Source: Nannobrachium achirus
Taxonomy: Eukaryota > Chordata > Actinopteri > Myctophiformes > Myctophidae
Reading direction: 5' to 3'
DNA: 64,000 bases
Assembly: GCA_963921795.1 (NCBI GenBank)
Contig: OY997645.1
Location: 24,949,472 to 25,013,471 of the forward strand
The notes beneath the pieces were generated by a model. It saw only the letters and a program-made list of their open reading frames with translations. It did not search any database and had not been told where the DNA came from. Position numbers and translations under genes: made by a program. Every line of letters starts with the position of its first letter. Within the stretch, counting starts at the first letter, position 1. Below are positions 37,106 to 50,720 of the stretch, in pieces.

Positions 37106-37498
37106 TCTGATTCTTCGTCTTACCATTTAAAAGTGCATCACAAACGTTCTATTCCGTTCCATCTCTTCTGCACGGGTTGCTGTTCCTCCAGGAGCTATTG
37201 TCAGAATGTCTATATGATTCACCTTTGTAGTAATACAAAGGTCCACTGGAGTGAATGGGCACACTCACTCACGAACACACACAAACACAGCAAATTACAC
37301 AGTGTATCGTTGGCATATAGTCAACCTTCACAGGGAGTGAGACAGCATGAGTGAGGCAGAGAGAGGTCACACAAGGTGATGAGCTCAGAAAGAGGAAGCG
37401 GTGATTACGTGTAGAACTGCCAATCAGCAAGTCGCTGGCCCGCCCTCATAACCAAGTGACTCTAACGTTTTAATTTCCCCAGTTTACTATGCATTAGG
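37106..37498. other. non-coding, nothing recognised
   Basis: No gene or repeat identified. Confidence 0.5.
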
Positions 37499-38036
37499 AC
37501 AGGGGCCTTCAACGTTTTCAGGCCAAGGACCCCTTAGCTGAGAGAGATGAAGCAGGGACCCCCTCTACATATTGTATAAATGTGTGATGCAGATTTTCAT
37601 CGATTTCACAGATAGACTCCTAGACTTGTTTGACAGCACTGTCATCAGTCTATGTTGGATTCTGTTTTTAGCTAACTTGACCTGTCACTCTATACTCAGT
37701 CTGCTCTTTTTTACCTCTACACCAAACCTATTAGCCGAAAATAGCTGATCTACAAGCTCTCAGCGCCTCGCAGCACGAGGTGTTGAGAGCTTGTAGATCT
37801 GCTATGTTTGGCTAAGGTTCTCCTAAAAAGAGGGAAAAAAATAATGATGCTATTCCTATCACAAAGATTTGGAGGACCCCCTGTAACTCTGAGAATATAG
37901 GCCTACACACATGGGACCAAATGGATCAATAATGGTCAACTCTGCATGAGTCACCAACCATTGGGCTGGGGACCCCCTGGAACCCCCCTCATGGACCCAA
38001 GGCAGTCCCCGGACTGTCGGACCTGACATTGAGAAC
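37499..38036. mobile_element. hAT-like element with GGACCCC ends, copy 2
   Basis: The left CAGGGGCCTTCAACGTTTTC with AAGGACCCC and the GGAGGACCCCCTGTAACTC block match 11604-12587. It carries a full palindromic repeat. The right boundary, ending GAGAACCACTTC, is approximate. Confidence 0.55.
37737..37809. repeat. GATCTACAAG palindrome, full copy with extended flanks
   Basis: GAAAATAGCTGATCTACAAG ... CTTGTAGATCTGCTATG with core CCTCGCAGCACGAGG. The flanks ACCTATTAGCC and GGCTAAGGT continue the palindrome. Confidence 0.92.
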
Positions 38037-38260
38037 CACTTCTCTAACCATTGAAAGCTGGATGGTTTCCTATTCCTGTGCCCACCCACCGATGTGTGTC
38101 ATAACTAACTCACCACCGTGTGGTACGTATATGTGGGTCAGGCTCCATATTACGTGGAAGTCATCACAGTCAGTAATGCATGATCTGTGTCAGATACAGA
38201 TTACGATGGATTTGGTCCTCTAATGCCAGCAGTATGCTGCTGGCTTAGAAGGGGTCGTGG

Positions 38261-38261
<1 letters not shown>

Positions 38262-38334
<73 letters not shown>

Positions 38335-38356
38335 TGTACTGTATGTGTGTGTGTGT

Positions 38357-38410
<54 letters not shown>
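38262..38410. repeat. (GA)n microsatellite in two runs
   Basis: Two long GA runs separated by TGTGTG. Confidence 0.96.
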
Positions 38411-38415
<5 letters not shown>

Positions 38416-39111
38416 AGATTACACAGCCATTTCCGTGGTGTAAAATTTCATTTGAAAACTTGCTTTCGATTCAATCTCAATAAAGCACTTAACTCTCTCG
38501 CAAACCCAATTAGTGTCCCATTGTGTGCTTACACGCCGTGCACATGCTCTCTCGCTCTCCCTCTTTCTCTCTCTCTTTCTCCCTCACACAACAGAGAGAG
38601 AGGGAGAAGGGGGGGGGGGGGGCTTTATCGGGCCACAGTGTATCTGAGGTGTTGTTTTTATATTGCAGCCATATTTCATTTTGGCCTAGTTTCTTTAAAT
38701 TGCCTGTGGGGTTTAGTGCGGGGAGAGGAGCCATCACATTTATATATGAGATTGAAAGAGAATAGAGAGAAAGAGGTGGGAGACTTGTTTTATTATTATT
38801 TTTTGTTCTCATTCATTTTACTTGCCCCTTAGTACCTTGTATCCCTCCCTTCTCCCGCTCCACCTTTCTTGCCTCTCCCTCTCTCTCCCACTCCCCCGTT
38901 CAATATGCAGTGTGGGTTTAATTGCTGATGTGACTAACGGGTGTGGTGAGGTAGGACCCGCAGAGACCGGAGGGCAGCCGGGAAAAAGAGAGGAGAAAAG
39001 GAGGAAGTTCCCCAAGTAAGAGCACCTTAAAATCCTTCATGTCTTCATGTAACTCTAAAAGAGAAAATAAATATATTGTCACTTCTTTTTACTTAATAGG
39101 CTGCCCACACC
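38411..39111. other. non-coding, purine/pyrimidine-rich
   Basis: CT-rich and G-rich patches (38540-38625, 38840-38900). No gene. Confidence 0.5.
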
Positions 39112-39909
39112 CGGTGGTGTAAAGTAACGAGGTACATTTACTTAAAGGCCCGCTGACACGCCCCGAAATTATAATAGTATGATACAGTAGGTCACGTGGT
39201 CTCTCTGAAAACGGTTTGAAATAGTCTGAAACTCATGTCACAGTGTAATCTGCCCCTCGCTCCCCAACAACAGCTGACCAGTACAGTAATTAAGTAGTCT
39301 AAGTACAGTCAGTTAATTTGATTGGCTTATAATTGTGCATTCATATTAACTCATATTTTAAGATTACTTTTTAAAGTGACATTACCCCTTTAGGTGACAG
39401 TACCCCTTTAAGTACTGTACTTAAGTACAGTTTTGAGGTATTTATACTTTACTTGAGTGTTTCCAATTTCCAATACTTTTACTTCTACTCCACTACATTT
39501 ATTTGAAAACTTTAGTTACTAGTTACTTTACAGATATAAATTATAATATTATAAATCATACATATATACTACTTTAGCCCTATTTTACACCTTGGCTATG
39601 AAAATAGGTCACGTTGTGAGCTTGTAGATCTGCAATTTTCAAACATTTTTGTACTTTTACTTACTTTAAGTACATATTGATGCCAATACTTCCATACTTT
39701 TACTCAAGTACATTTTGAATTCCGGACTTTTACTTGTAAGGGTGCCCTCACGTTTTTTTTGCAGAAATCCTCTACTGGCAAAAAACGCTCCATTCTCATT
39801 GAAATGCATTGGCGGATAGGTATTTTGGTGTGTGGGCACCCTAACAGAGTATTTCTACAATGCAGTATTGATAATTAAGTAAAACGTGTCAATGCTTTTT
39901 CCACCACTG
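39112..39909. mobile_element. hAT-type AAGTAC-rich element E4
   Basis: Flanks CCCACACC and CCCGCACC (7 of 8). Ends CGGTGGTGTAAAG and TTTTTCCACCACTG. Interior ACTTAAGTACAG words. Holds a partial palindromic repeat and, at 39150-39300, a block foreign to the family. Confidence 0.8.
39600..39641. repeat. GATCTACAAG palindrome, partial
   Basis: AAAATAGG, then ACGTTGTGAGCTTGTAGATC and TGCAATTTTC. Confidence 0.75.
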
Positions 39910-40761
39910 CCCGCACCAAGAACAGGAACTATAATGATAACTATTAACGTTGTTTAAAATAATTGCTCTAACTCAAGTAGATGGAGTCCAAGCCTAAACT
40001 ATTATGACGACCATGGTAAACAATATCACCAGGACCACTTTCAGAGCAATTTGACAAACGAGAGAAACACTGTCAGACAATCAAAATACCAAAGATAAAT
40101 GGCTGGCCATCATTTTCAACGTAACTTTCAACACATCAATAAGTTCAACTTATTTGCAGAATAATCCACACTGATTATCGTTAATCAGTGTGGATGCTCA
40201 CATCATCGTCGTTTGTTTGGATACTGTACCTTAATAATCCAGAAGAAGAAGAATCCTATAGGGGAAATTCTGTTTCAGCTTCACCCAGCTGATGGTGTCT
40301 CTGATGGTTATGATGAGCAAACAGGGGAAGCAGTTGTCTTGTTCAGGGATCACTGTGATGCAGACAAATCCAGGAGGGGAACCTTCCAGTTCCAATTACC
40401 AGAAGACTTCTCTAACCACCAAGCTTGCTGTGGACAACCCTAAACAATTGCCCTCATGATTTTGCTATGTGTACTATCAGGAGTTTTCAACTGGTGGTTA
40501 ATGGCCCACTGTTGGTCTGTGAAGGAATTGCATGTGGTCCCTTAGCAGATATTCAGAAACATAGCAAAGTGAAGACCCTCTTTTATCTTAATTAACTTAC
40601 ATTCCAGAGAAAGATAGCAGGGGCGCTACTGGTATCCCTCAAACTTACATTCCACTATAGTTGAGAAACTGTATGACCTCGTGACCTATGATGACGCATC
40701 AATGTTGTGTACTTGGAAGTTGGAGGTGAAGAAATCAGTTGAAACCTCCTGTACTATATTG
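39910..40761. other. non-coding, one unassigned open frame
   Basis: A plus-strand frame at 40213-40443 reads EILFQLHPADGVSDGYDEQT with balanced composition. I do not recognise it and see no start context or flanking splice pair, so it may be an old captured exon or chance. Confidence 0.3.
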
Positions 40762-40940
40762 TTGCGACCGCAGGGAGCAGTTACTGTGAAAACCTGCAGC
40801 ATTTGTGTCACACGTTACTCTTGCTGGTCACACGTTACTCTTGCCTGTCTGTCACAATGTATTGTTTGCCTGTAATTTTTTTAAGTCTGTTGTTTCCCTG
40901 TGCGCTGTGGTCGCTTCGCGCCCTTAAGGCGTCTTACTTG
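40762..40940 (+). mobile_element. Helitron-like element H6, short relic
   Basis: Starts TTGCGACCGCAGGGAGCAGT and ends AAGGCGTCTTACTTG, diverged versions of the family termini. Confidence 0.6.
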
Positions 40941-41003
40941 TTGTAGTCAGGCGGAAACCATGTATGTCCAAAACCGTTGGACATTAGAAATTAATGAAGA
41001 TAT

Positions 41004-41056
41004 TGAAAATAGCTGATCTACACACGCGAGGTGTTTTGTGCGTGTAGAGTTTTGTA
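41004..41056. repeat. GATCTACAAG palindrome, diverged
   Basis: GAAAATAGCTGATCTACACA and GTGCGTGTAGAGTTTTG around GCGAGGTGT. Confidence 0.65.
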
Positions 41057-41906
41057 AGATGATGAAGCAGGGCTTTACTTTCTGAATGTACAGATTTGAA
41101 ACTTGGAGATTCTTTCTGCCCGAAAGTGACAATATGAAGGCCAAAACCTGTCAATCCGGAGACATTTTCTGTCTTTTGGACAGGGATTTTCAAACCCGGG
41201 GTGTGGGAGCTGTCACTCAAATACGTTTGAGTCTTTGTACACTACAGTATTAATCAACTATCATTGACTTACCATGTTTAACCCCCCCCCCCAAATAAAT
41301 AAATAAATAAATACAAATAAATAAATAATAATAAATAAAAATAAAAACAAGTTGAATCAGTTATTCGATTGCACCATTTACAACTTTACTGGTGTAAACA
41401 ATTAACTGTCAGGTGGAGAAAGCCATTCTTTAGACTCCTCTTTTCATTCCACATGCATATTTCATCATTCATAACGTAAAGTCATTTTACTCTCCCCCAT
41501 GTACAGAGTTGAGCAGAGTGTAAAAAAATTACATTCGGCGCACCTCGACAATTTGTTTACTTTCCTGCTGTTGCATCACAAAATTCATAATGTTTAATTG
41601 AGTGTTTGTGCCGGAACAAATGGAAAGTCACCGGAAGAAGAGATCGTGTTCAAGGATGTGTGACAGACAGAGAAAGAGAGGCGAGTTAAATAAAGAGAGA
41701 TACTGTACAGACAAAGTTAAAGAAAAAAAAAATAGAAAAAGGCAGTTATTTTTATCTTTTATTTATGATATTTCTTACATCTGTTTGTTTGTTTGTTTGT
41801 TTGTTTGTTTGTTTTAAAATGTATAATTGGCACAAGGCCAAACTGAGAGGCAGCAACAGCCATGGCCTTCATGGCCTCCCTGACATTCCTGCCATGTTCA
41901 CAGCAG
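41057..41906. other. non-coding, short repeats
   Basis: (AAAT)n at 41295-41345 and (GTTT)n at 41781-41814. At 41860 CATGGCCTTCATGGCCTCC is shared with 30363. Confidence 0.5.
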
Positions 41907-42044
41907 CAGTATTGTTTTTGACAGCAAATTTTGATTTAGTTTTAGTCGTAGTCTTTTGAATAAAATGTAATTAAGTTTTAGTCATAATTTAGTAACCTGA
42001 AAAGTATTAGTTTTAGTCTAATTTTAGTCGACTAAATATCATAA

Positions 42045-42356
42045 AACGTATAGGTTCCGAACGGAACCATGTTTATTTAATACCGGAGGACAAGGTCCCC
42101 CTATGGGATATCAGCGCCATCTGGCGGTGCAACAGAGTAAAACTCATATCCTCCCGTACGAGAAATGTCATTTGTCGGAAGGGCTGTCAATCACAAAACG
42201 AGGGCACCGCCCCCGAGTGTATATAAGCCCTGTGGGCTATCATAACTTCCTCTAAAGCCGCACCTCTGCCCGCAACTAGCGAACCGAGGGGCTTAATTCG
42301 GGGGACCTTGTCCTCCGGTATTAAATAAACATGGTTCCGTTCGGAACCTATACGTT
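42045..42356. repeat. inverted repeat at the 3' side of the DIRS element
   Basis: About 56-base arms beginning AAACGTATAGGTTCCGAACG at the left, with the complement at 42301-42356. The roughly 200-bp loop holds GTGTATATAAGCCC. Related sequence follows at 42365-42395, as expected if this is the terminal repeat plus internal complementary region of a DIRS element. Confidence 0.85.
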
Positions 42357-42696
42357 TATTATCATACCTCCAGACAAGGTCCCCCTATGGGACTCATACA
42401 CTCCCCGAGAAGTCATGAACCGACAAGACTGTCGTGTACACCGACCACCCCCGGAAGGAGGTCTCGTCAACCGACGTGACCCCTCTCAGGACTGGCCCGA
42501 CCCAGACCCACAGGGCCTGGGCGTGTTCAGACAGAAAAAAGAGACCCTGACAGACCGAGACCTGCCTTATGCACTAAGGGCAGACACGGGTCCGCCTTAT
42601 AATACTACAGTAGTATAAGGGAAACACTCAGGGTCCCCCCCCAGGTATCCTAGAGACAGTAGCATGCTGTCCCAGGAAGGGGAGAGAGCCGCCCCA

Positions 42697-43730
42697 CTAC
42701 ATAGTAGGCGGGGCAGCAGCACCCAGAACCGTATGCGCCATGGCAGAAGGCGCAACGTCCAGGTGATAGTAGGTCGCAAAGGTGGACGGCGAAGACCAAT
42801 TCGCCGCCGCACAAATCTCCTCAATGGAGACACCTTTGGACAAAGCCCAAGAGGTCGACACACCCCTAGTACTGTGGGCCTTAAGTGCCTCTGGCACTTC
42901 AGATCCAGCACGGGTGTAAGCCAACCTAATGGCATCCACAATCCATCTCGACAGAGTGGGTTTGGACACCGCCTTTCGCTGACGGGCATTCATGACCACG
43001 AAAAGCTGAGAAGTAGACCTGCTGTCCACCGTCCTGTCACAGTAGGCCTTCAGGGCCCTAACCGGACAAAGACAATGAAGACGCCTATCCTCCTCCGATG
43101 CAAACGGAGGAGGATGGAAAGCCGTCAAAACCACAGGTTCCTTCGGGATCACTCGGTTCTTAGGAATAAAACTCAAATGAGGTTTAAGAAGAACCTTGGA
43201 GTCATTATTGAGAAACCTCATACAATCAGGGCTCACAGAGAGCGCATGAAGGTCGCTCACACGCTTAGCCGTAGACAAGGCAAGCAAAAGAGCTGTCTTG
43301 AAACTTAAATGTTTCAAAGAGGTCCTCCCAAGCGGTTCAAAGGGTGCCTTGCAAAGGCCCTCAAGAACCACTTGTAGATCCCAAGCAGGAAACAAGGCTC
43401 TGGTCACAGGTCTCAAATGGTCAACACCATGCATGAACTGGACCACCTCAGGGATTTTAGAAAGGCCTTTACCTGCCACCCCCAGGTGGCAGGCATCAAT
43501 AGCCGCTAAATAACCCCTCAGTGTAGAGAACGCCAGACCAAGGTCCAGGCGATCCTGCAGGAAATCTAACACCCTCTGGGCCGGAGCTAAGTGAGCCACC
43601 ACAGGTGGCTCCTGTAGCTCACACCAGTCCAAAAAGGCATTCCATCTTCCATCGTACACAGCCCTAGTGGAGGGGGCTCTAGCACTCTGAATAGTGGCTA
43701 CAACCATTGGTGAGAAGCCTGCTGCTAACA
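42697..43730 (-). mobile_element. DIRS tyrosine recombinase region
   Basis: Shows the tyrosine-recombinase pattern: an Arg in TAKRVSDLH, HSTR as the HxxR box, and a C-terminal YYHLDV with the likely nucleophile Tyr. This class would carry out integration of a circular DNA copy. Part of a fossil. Confidence 0.88.
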
Positions 43731-44129
43731 GGTTCTCCCTCTCACGGGCCAAACCCACAGGTCTAGGCCCCGTGGGTCTGGATGGAAGATCTCGTCCCCT
43801 GCCTGGCGCAGCAGATCCCTGTGCAAGGGGAGCCGCCAAGGGGGTCGAGAGAGCAGTGGGGTGATCAGAGACCTCCACACTCCCCTGGACGGTGTTACTA
43901 GAAGAACCTCCCGGTTGGAACATCTGATCCTCTCCAGAGTGGGAAGGATCAGTTCCAGGGGCGGGAACGCGTAGAGAAGGCCTTCTGGCCACTCGTAAGC
44001 AAACGCGTCCGTCCCCAGAGGAGAAGGTCCCCTCACTGAGAAGTAAAGGGGACACTTCGCGTTCTCCTGAGAGGCAAAGAGATCTACTCGAGGTTGACCG
44101 AACCTGGAGAAAATCTGCCTCACCACCGC

Positions 44130-44520
44130 AGGGTGGAGAGACCAATCCTCGTAACGAGGCTCCCCCCTGGACAACAGATCGGCGCCGCCGTTCTGAAGGC
44201 CCGGAACATGGGAGGCTCTGATGGACCTCAGACGAGGCAAGCACCAGAGGGTCATCTCGCGCGCCAGCTGATCCAGCGTGCGCGAGCAGAGGCCACCCTG
44301 TTTGTTGAGATAATACAGGGCCGCCGTGTTGTCCGTCCTGACCAGAACATGACAACCCCGAAGAAATGGTTCGAAATGCTTGAGCGCCAAGTAGATCGCC
44401 ATTAACTCCAGATAATTGATGTGGTACTCCAACATGGCCGGGGTCCAGAGACCCCTGGCTGAACGCCCCTCGTGGGTGGCGCCCCACCCCGAGCGGCTGG
44501 CGTCCGTGGTGATCACCTTG
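44130..44520 (-). mobile_element. DIRS RNase H region
   Basis: TTDASRSGWGA, then NYLELMAIYLALKHF, then RTDNTAALYYLNKQGG are RNase H core motifs with their acidic residues, in the DIRS style. The frame overlaps that of the recombinase region, as known for the family. Confidence 0.88.
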
Positions 44521-44685
44521 CGTGATATCACCTCGCCCATGGAGACCCCACTCGTCAACAACGCCTGATCCCTCCATGGGACCAGAGCGTCCATGCAGAC
44601 CTGGCTGACCGTCACCTTCCTGTACCCTTGCAGGGAAGGAATCCTGAGCGCCAGTGTCCACCGCTGGAAAGGTCTCATGTGAAAC

Positions 44686-45560
<875 letters not shown>

Positions 45561-45580
45561 TATCCTCCCTTTTGTTAATT
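45561..45580 (-). other. polypurine tract of the LTR element
   Basis: On the minus strand AAAAGGGAGGATA directly precedes the LTR. Confidence 0.75.
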
Positions 45581-46258
45581 AAAACAATCTAAATTGCTTA
45601 ATTAAAACAATAAATGTAACTTTAATTACGACAATAAATGTAATTCTAGGTTATAATGTATCTACCCTAATATTTTCTTAAATTCAACACAAAACATAGC
45701 ATTGTCACACCTTGATTTACAGTGAATGATTGCTTTGTGCATCAGTTTACAGTATGTGTTTGTAGGGAGGGTCCTTAATCTAAAAGTGAGTACTTTGTTC
45801 TGCTGTTATTTGGTATGTTATCACTGGATGCTAAAATAGCGTCTTCAGGTGTCAACATACACACATCCAAGGATGATCTTCGGCTGTGGTGGACTGAAAT
45901 GTTCTCCATCATTTAGAATTAACTTTGACAGAGTAGCTAACAAAATCTAACACGTTTGTCGTTTTCTTTCTTATCATAATGTCATATCTCATGATGTATA
46001 GTGCGTGTTTGAATGCATTTATACAACCTGCTTGTTGAATTCATCTGTAGGACGCCATCTGTGCAGATCCCGGAACTCTCCTCATCACCCCATGCGTGTC
46101 ACACCGCGCCATGGTCTGCAGGGTGAGCGCTGTTGCCGCCCTGTAGGCCTGTAGTCTTCTCCCAACAAGTCATAAGCAACCCCACTGGCCAATCGTTTTG
46201 GGACAACTGATTGACAGCTGTACCAACTATGTTCATGTAGTTGCATTGTCAGTGCTCT

Positions 46259-46709
46259 TCAATGTTTCTTCTTCAAAGTGTCAGTGTTTGTCTTCTTCTC
46301 AAAATGTCTCTTAGTCTTCTTTATGCTGCTTAGTTTTCTCAAAATGTCAGTGTTTTTCAGTTTCTTCTTCTTTCTCAAAGTGTCAGTGTTTGTCTCACTG
46401 CAAAGCAAAGCGGTTATCATTTCACTTTCCGTGTGGCCTCTGTCACTGCTCCCAGCCCCCCCTTTTTGTCTGCAACACATGCAGGTAGTTGAGGGGAGGG
46501 CTGCTTTTGGTGGGCCCTTAATCAAGGCACAGCGGGGCTTCTGCTGCTTTAGCTTGAGATGCAGATAAGGCTTATTGTCTGTTGTAGTCGCCAGCTGGGA
46601 CAAGCACTTGGGGGTGTTGAAGCATTTCTGTGAGTTGAGCGGTATCCCGGGCATGGTCTTGCATGCAAGGGGTGTAGGAGGCTCCGAAATCTCGCACAGT
46701 ACAGGCGCC
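46259..46709 (-). other. open frame behind a splice-acceptor-like site in the LTR element interior
   Basis: On the minus strand ATTCCTCTGCAG at 46710-46721 is followed by an open stretch starting APVLCEISEPPTPLACK with several Cys. The tail from 46390 down is a short CTTCTTCTCAAAGTGTCAGT repeat. Not recognised. It could be captured host exon sequence or chance. Confidence 0.3.
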
Positions 46710-46808
46710 TGCAGAGGAATTAATAAAAATAGACACCATGTTACTTGCATATGTTCTTATCATTTCTTCATATTGACATATATTTTCATAAGTCATTATC
46801 TATAAATC

Positions 46809-46851
46809 TCCCCTTTTTTTTTTTTTTTTTTTTTTCTTTTTTTTTTTTTTA
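46809..46851. repeat. poly-T tract
   Basis: Nearly pure T, 43 bases. Confidence 0.9.
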
Positions 46852-47220
46852 ATAAATGTACATCACATTCATTATCTCTTAAACAAAACTACATTGCTTG
46901 AATGCATGCTTGAAGAGGATGATACGCCAATTGTGCACATTGGCCCTCACCAATCCTCAAACAGTGTACTCAACCATTATGCATATTTATGAAAACAAAA
47001 TTATGTTAACTACATGTCTGAGTACGATGGCAAGCAAGCATTGCGCATATGCTTAAGCTTAACACAATCCCCAAACAGTATTCAACAATACTCCACACTT
47101 TTCCTCTAATTTCCCCACACTTGTGTTAAACATATCTAAATCATTGGTTTCCTTTCTAATTGTATTTTTTCCATTTTAATGTAGATTTTCACAACTTGAC
47201 AGTCACCTATGTATGGGTTC

Positions 47221-47295
47221 TTAAAATATCCAATCTAGAAGTACACAACGCAGCGCAAAGCGGCTCATTGTGAGCTTGTAGATCTGCTATTTTCA
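47221..47295. repeat. GATCTACAAG palindrome in the LTR element interior
   Basis: AAAATATCCAATCTAGAAG ... TGAGCTTGTAGATCTGCTAT with core CGCAGCGCAAAGCGGC. Confidence 0.82.
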
Positions 47296-48531
47296 CTACT
47301 ACTGAGTTAAAGTGTCACATGACATAGAAGTGACGGCAGTCACATGACCATACAGCCAATCAGCATGACAAGTTTGAATAAAAAGAACCAGAGTGTTTTC
47401 TGTCCACACCCAACGTCAACAGAAGAGAAGTTTACCATACTATAGAATAGGTGTTGGGTGCCCTGCTGAGAGGCAGGAAGAAATCTTACAGACACAAGAA
47501 CAGTCTCCCAGATCTAAACAAAAGTTCTCAAATTATAGCTGCAACACAAAGTTCTCCAGTCCTAGTGGCCCTCCAAACATACAATAGAGATGCTAATACA
47601 GTCACACTCTTTATCTCTATCGAGAACAGATGAATATCATCATTGGTTCTCACAGACCTGGCGTCTGTAAACACAAATTATGACCCGTCCAATATTTCCC
47701 ATAACAAATGTTTGGGAATTACGTAGACAGTGAAGTAAAGTAACCAAGCAGATTACTCAAGCATTTACTTAATTACTATTACTACTAGTTTGGGCTAAAG
47801 GGTTTGGGAACTATACTTGCTGTAGACAGTGGAGTAAAATAACTAAGTATATTACTCAAGTACTTAATTTGATTACTATGTAACTTTTGCTATGTGTAAA
47901 TGAAGCCCTATACATCATGAGCAGACATCTGCAGATTGTCTACTCACTAATGCCCAGATACTCCACTCACACATACAATAAATACTTTAAACCTCTTCAA
48001 TATTTGACTCAACTCAATCATTAATTCTATTTGTTCCATTTTCTTAATATGGGCATTCTTAACTTAAGTCAGTACAGAACAATGTCCGGTAGTTTTTCAT
48101 ATTTTAGGTTTCAAAGAAAAACATCTTTCCTAGTTTCTCCAATCTCCACTTAGGAGATCCCTGCCCTAGGGGGCACCTGGTCAGGCTTTAGGTAGGCTAA
48201 AAATAGCCTTTCGTCACCTCTCCTGTCCTCTCCTCTCTCCACCCTCCCCCTCGTGCAGGGGAGAAGGAGAGAGAGAGAGACAGGAGGAGGGAATCCATTT
48301 CTTCTTAATTTACACCAGAAAGTTAACCCAGCTTATTTCCATACTTTAACGCTTCTATCAATTTCTTTCACGGTAACCTTTGTCAGGGACCACTCTGAAA
48401 GACAGCTTAAAGATTTGTGTCCATATTTGGCCTCCATATCAGTCATAACCTGATTCCAATCATCTCTGTCAAATAAGACAAGAGGTGAACTTCGTTCATT
48501 GCCCATCTTTTCTGACTCTTCTCTCCCCTCA

Positions 48532-48800
48532 CAGGCAAAACTATTCCTCTCCCCACACAGGCAAGTCTATTACTCCTCTCCCCACACAGGCAAGTCTACT
48601 CTCTCCACACAGGCAAGTCTACTATTCCTCTCCCCACACAGGCAAGTCTATTCCTCTCCCCACACAGGCAAGTCTATTACTCTCCACACAGGCAAGTCCC
48701 ACACAGGCAAGTCTACTCTCTCCACACAGGCAAGTCCCACACAGGCAAGTCTACTCTCTCCACACAGGCAAGTCCCACACAGGCAAGTCTACTCTCTCTT
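48532..48800. repeat. CACACAGGCAAGTCTACTCT minisatellite
   Basis: About 13 imperfect units of 13-26 bp in the LTR element interior, near its 5' side. Confidence 0.92.
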
Positions 48801-49108
48801 AAAAACAAAACTAGATGGGCAATGAAAACACAGAGACAGGTCGGCTAAATATGGACTTTTCCTAAATTATATATATTATTATTATTTTACCTCTTAAATA
48901 ATCAACCTAGTAATCATATGAACCTTAATTGTCAGGATTTTTCTATTTAGAGTATGGAAATAAAAACATCTCACCGTTTCTAGCGAAAGCCCTTGAGTTC
49001 GTTGAAAACCAGGCGTTTCGTTCCAGGAGGAGAGAACGTCCCGTGGCTCCTTTGTCGACTTAAGGCGCGGCGCGTTTCCTCCCCTCCCAGGAATACGAAG
49101 ACGCTGGT

Positions 49109-49125
49109 CCCACTTCTTGACACCA
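49109..49125 (-). other. primer-binding site of the LTR element
   Basis: Minus strand TGGTGTCAAGAAGTGGG, two bases after the 5' LTR. It resembles the complement of the 3' end of a tRNA-Leu. Confidence 0.7.
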
Positions 49126-49127
49126 TC

Positions 49128-49992
<865 letters not shown>

Positions 49993-50049
49993 AAACCTGC
50001 CCAGACGCAGAAGTTGCACCGCTGATGCCATCAGCCCAGCTAACTTCAT

Positions 50050-50720
50050 GCACTCCTTGTATCTGACCACCTGGTTCAGTCGGAAGGAGCTGAGACAAGT
50101 CAGAAACCTGTCCACCCTCTCCGGTGAGAGGCGGGCGGACATTGTGGCCGAGTCCAGCGATATCCCTATAAAGGAAATCTGCTGGGAGGGTGACAACATG
50201 CTTTTGCCAAAATTGACGTTGAAACCCAAGGCCTTCAGGTGTGACAACACCAGATCGGTATGGCGCGCCGCTCCTGAGCAGGAGGCGGCGGAAATCATCC
50301 AATCGTCTATGTAGTTCGCCAGCCTGACTCCCTGATGCCTCAGTGGAGCAATGGCTGCCTCGGTCACTTTCACGAAAACCCGAGGGCTCAGGGAAAGACC
50401 GAAGGGGAGGACCGTGTACTCGTACAGGCGCCCCTCGAAGGCGAACCGCAGGAACTTCCTGTGTGGGGGATAAATGAGGATGTGTTGATAAGCATCCTTC
50501 AGATCCACTGAACAGTGGAAATCCCCCTGTCTCACTGATCTCATCAGGGACTCTGACGTCAGCATCCTGAATTTGAACTTTTTCAAGTGCTTGTTCAGAG
50601 CACGTAAGTCCATTATAGGACGCAGCCCCCCCCCTTTTTTCTGTACCAGAAAATAACGGCTCCAGAAGCCTAAACGGCTCTGGTCACGGGATAACTCCAC
50701 TATAGCGCCCTTGCGCAATA
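50050..50720 (-). mobile_element. DIRS reverse transcriptase region
   Basis: Contains RYFLVQKKGGGLRPIMDLR, VDLKDAYQHI, LPFGLSLSPRVF and the YIDD catalytic box, the order expected of reverse transcriptases. The region ends at the LTR insertion. Confidence 0.9.

Noticed and set aside
40213-40443. HPADGVSDGYDEQT frame as a host exon
   Set aside because: No family recognised and no convincing splice sites. Kept only as an unassigned frame in the features.
42664-43308. 214-codon plus-strand frame
   Set aside because: It is antisense to the DIRS recombinase region, whose motifs are unambiguous on the minus strand.
48532-48800. Short regular repeats as a CRISPR-like array
   Set aside because: Spacing is irregular, spacers are not unique, and it lies inside an LTR element.
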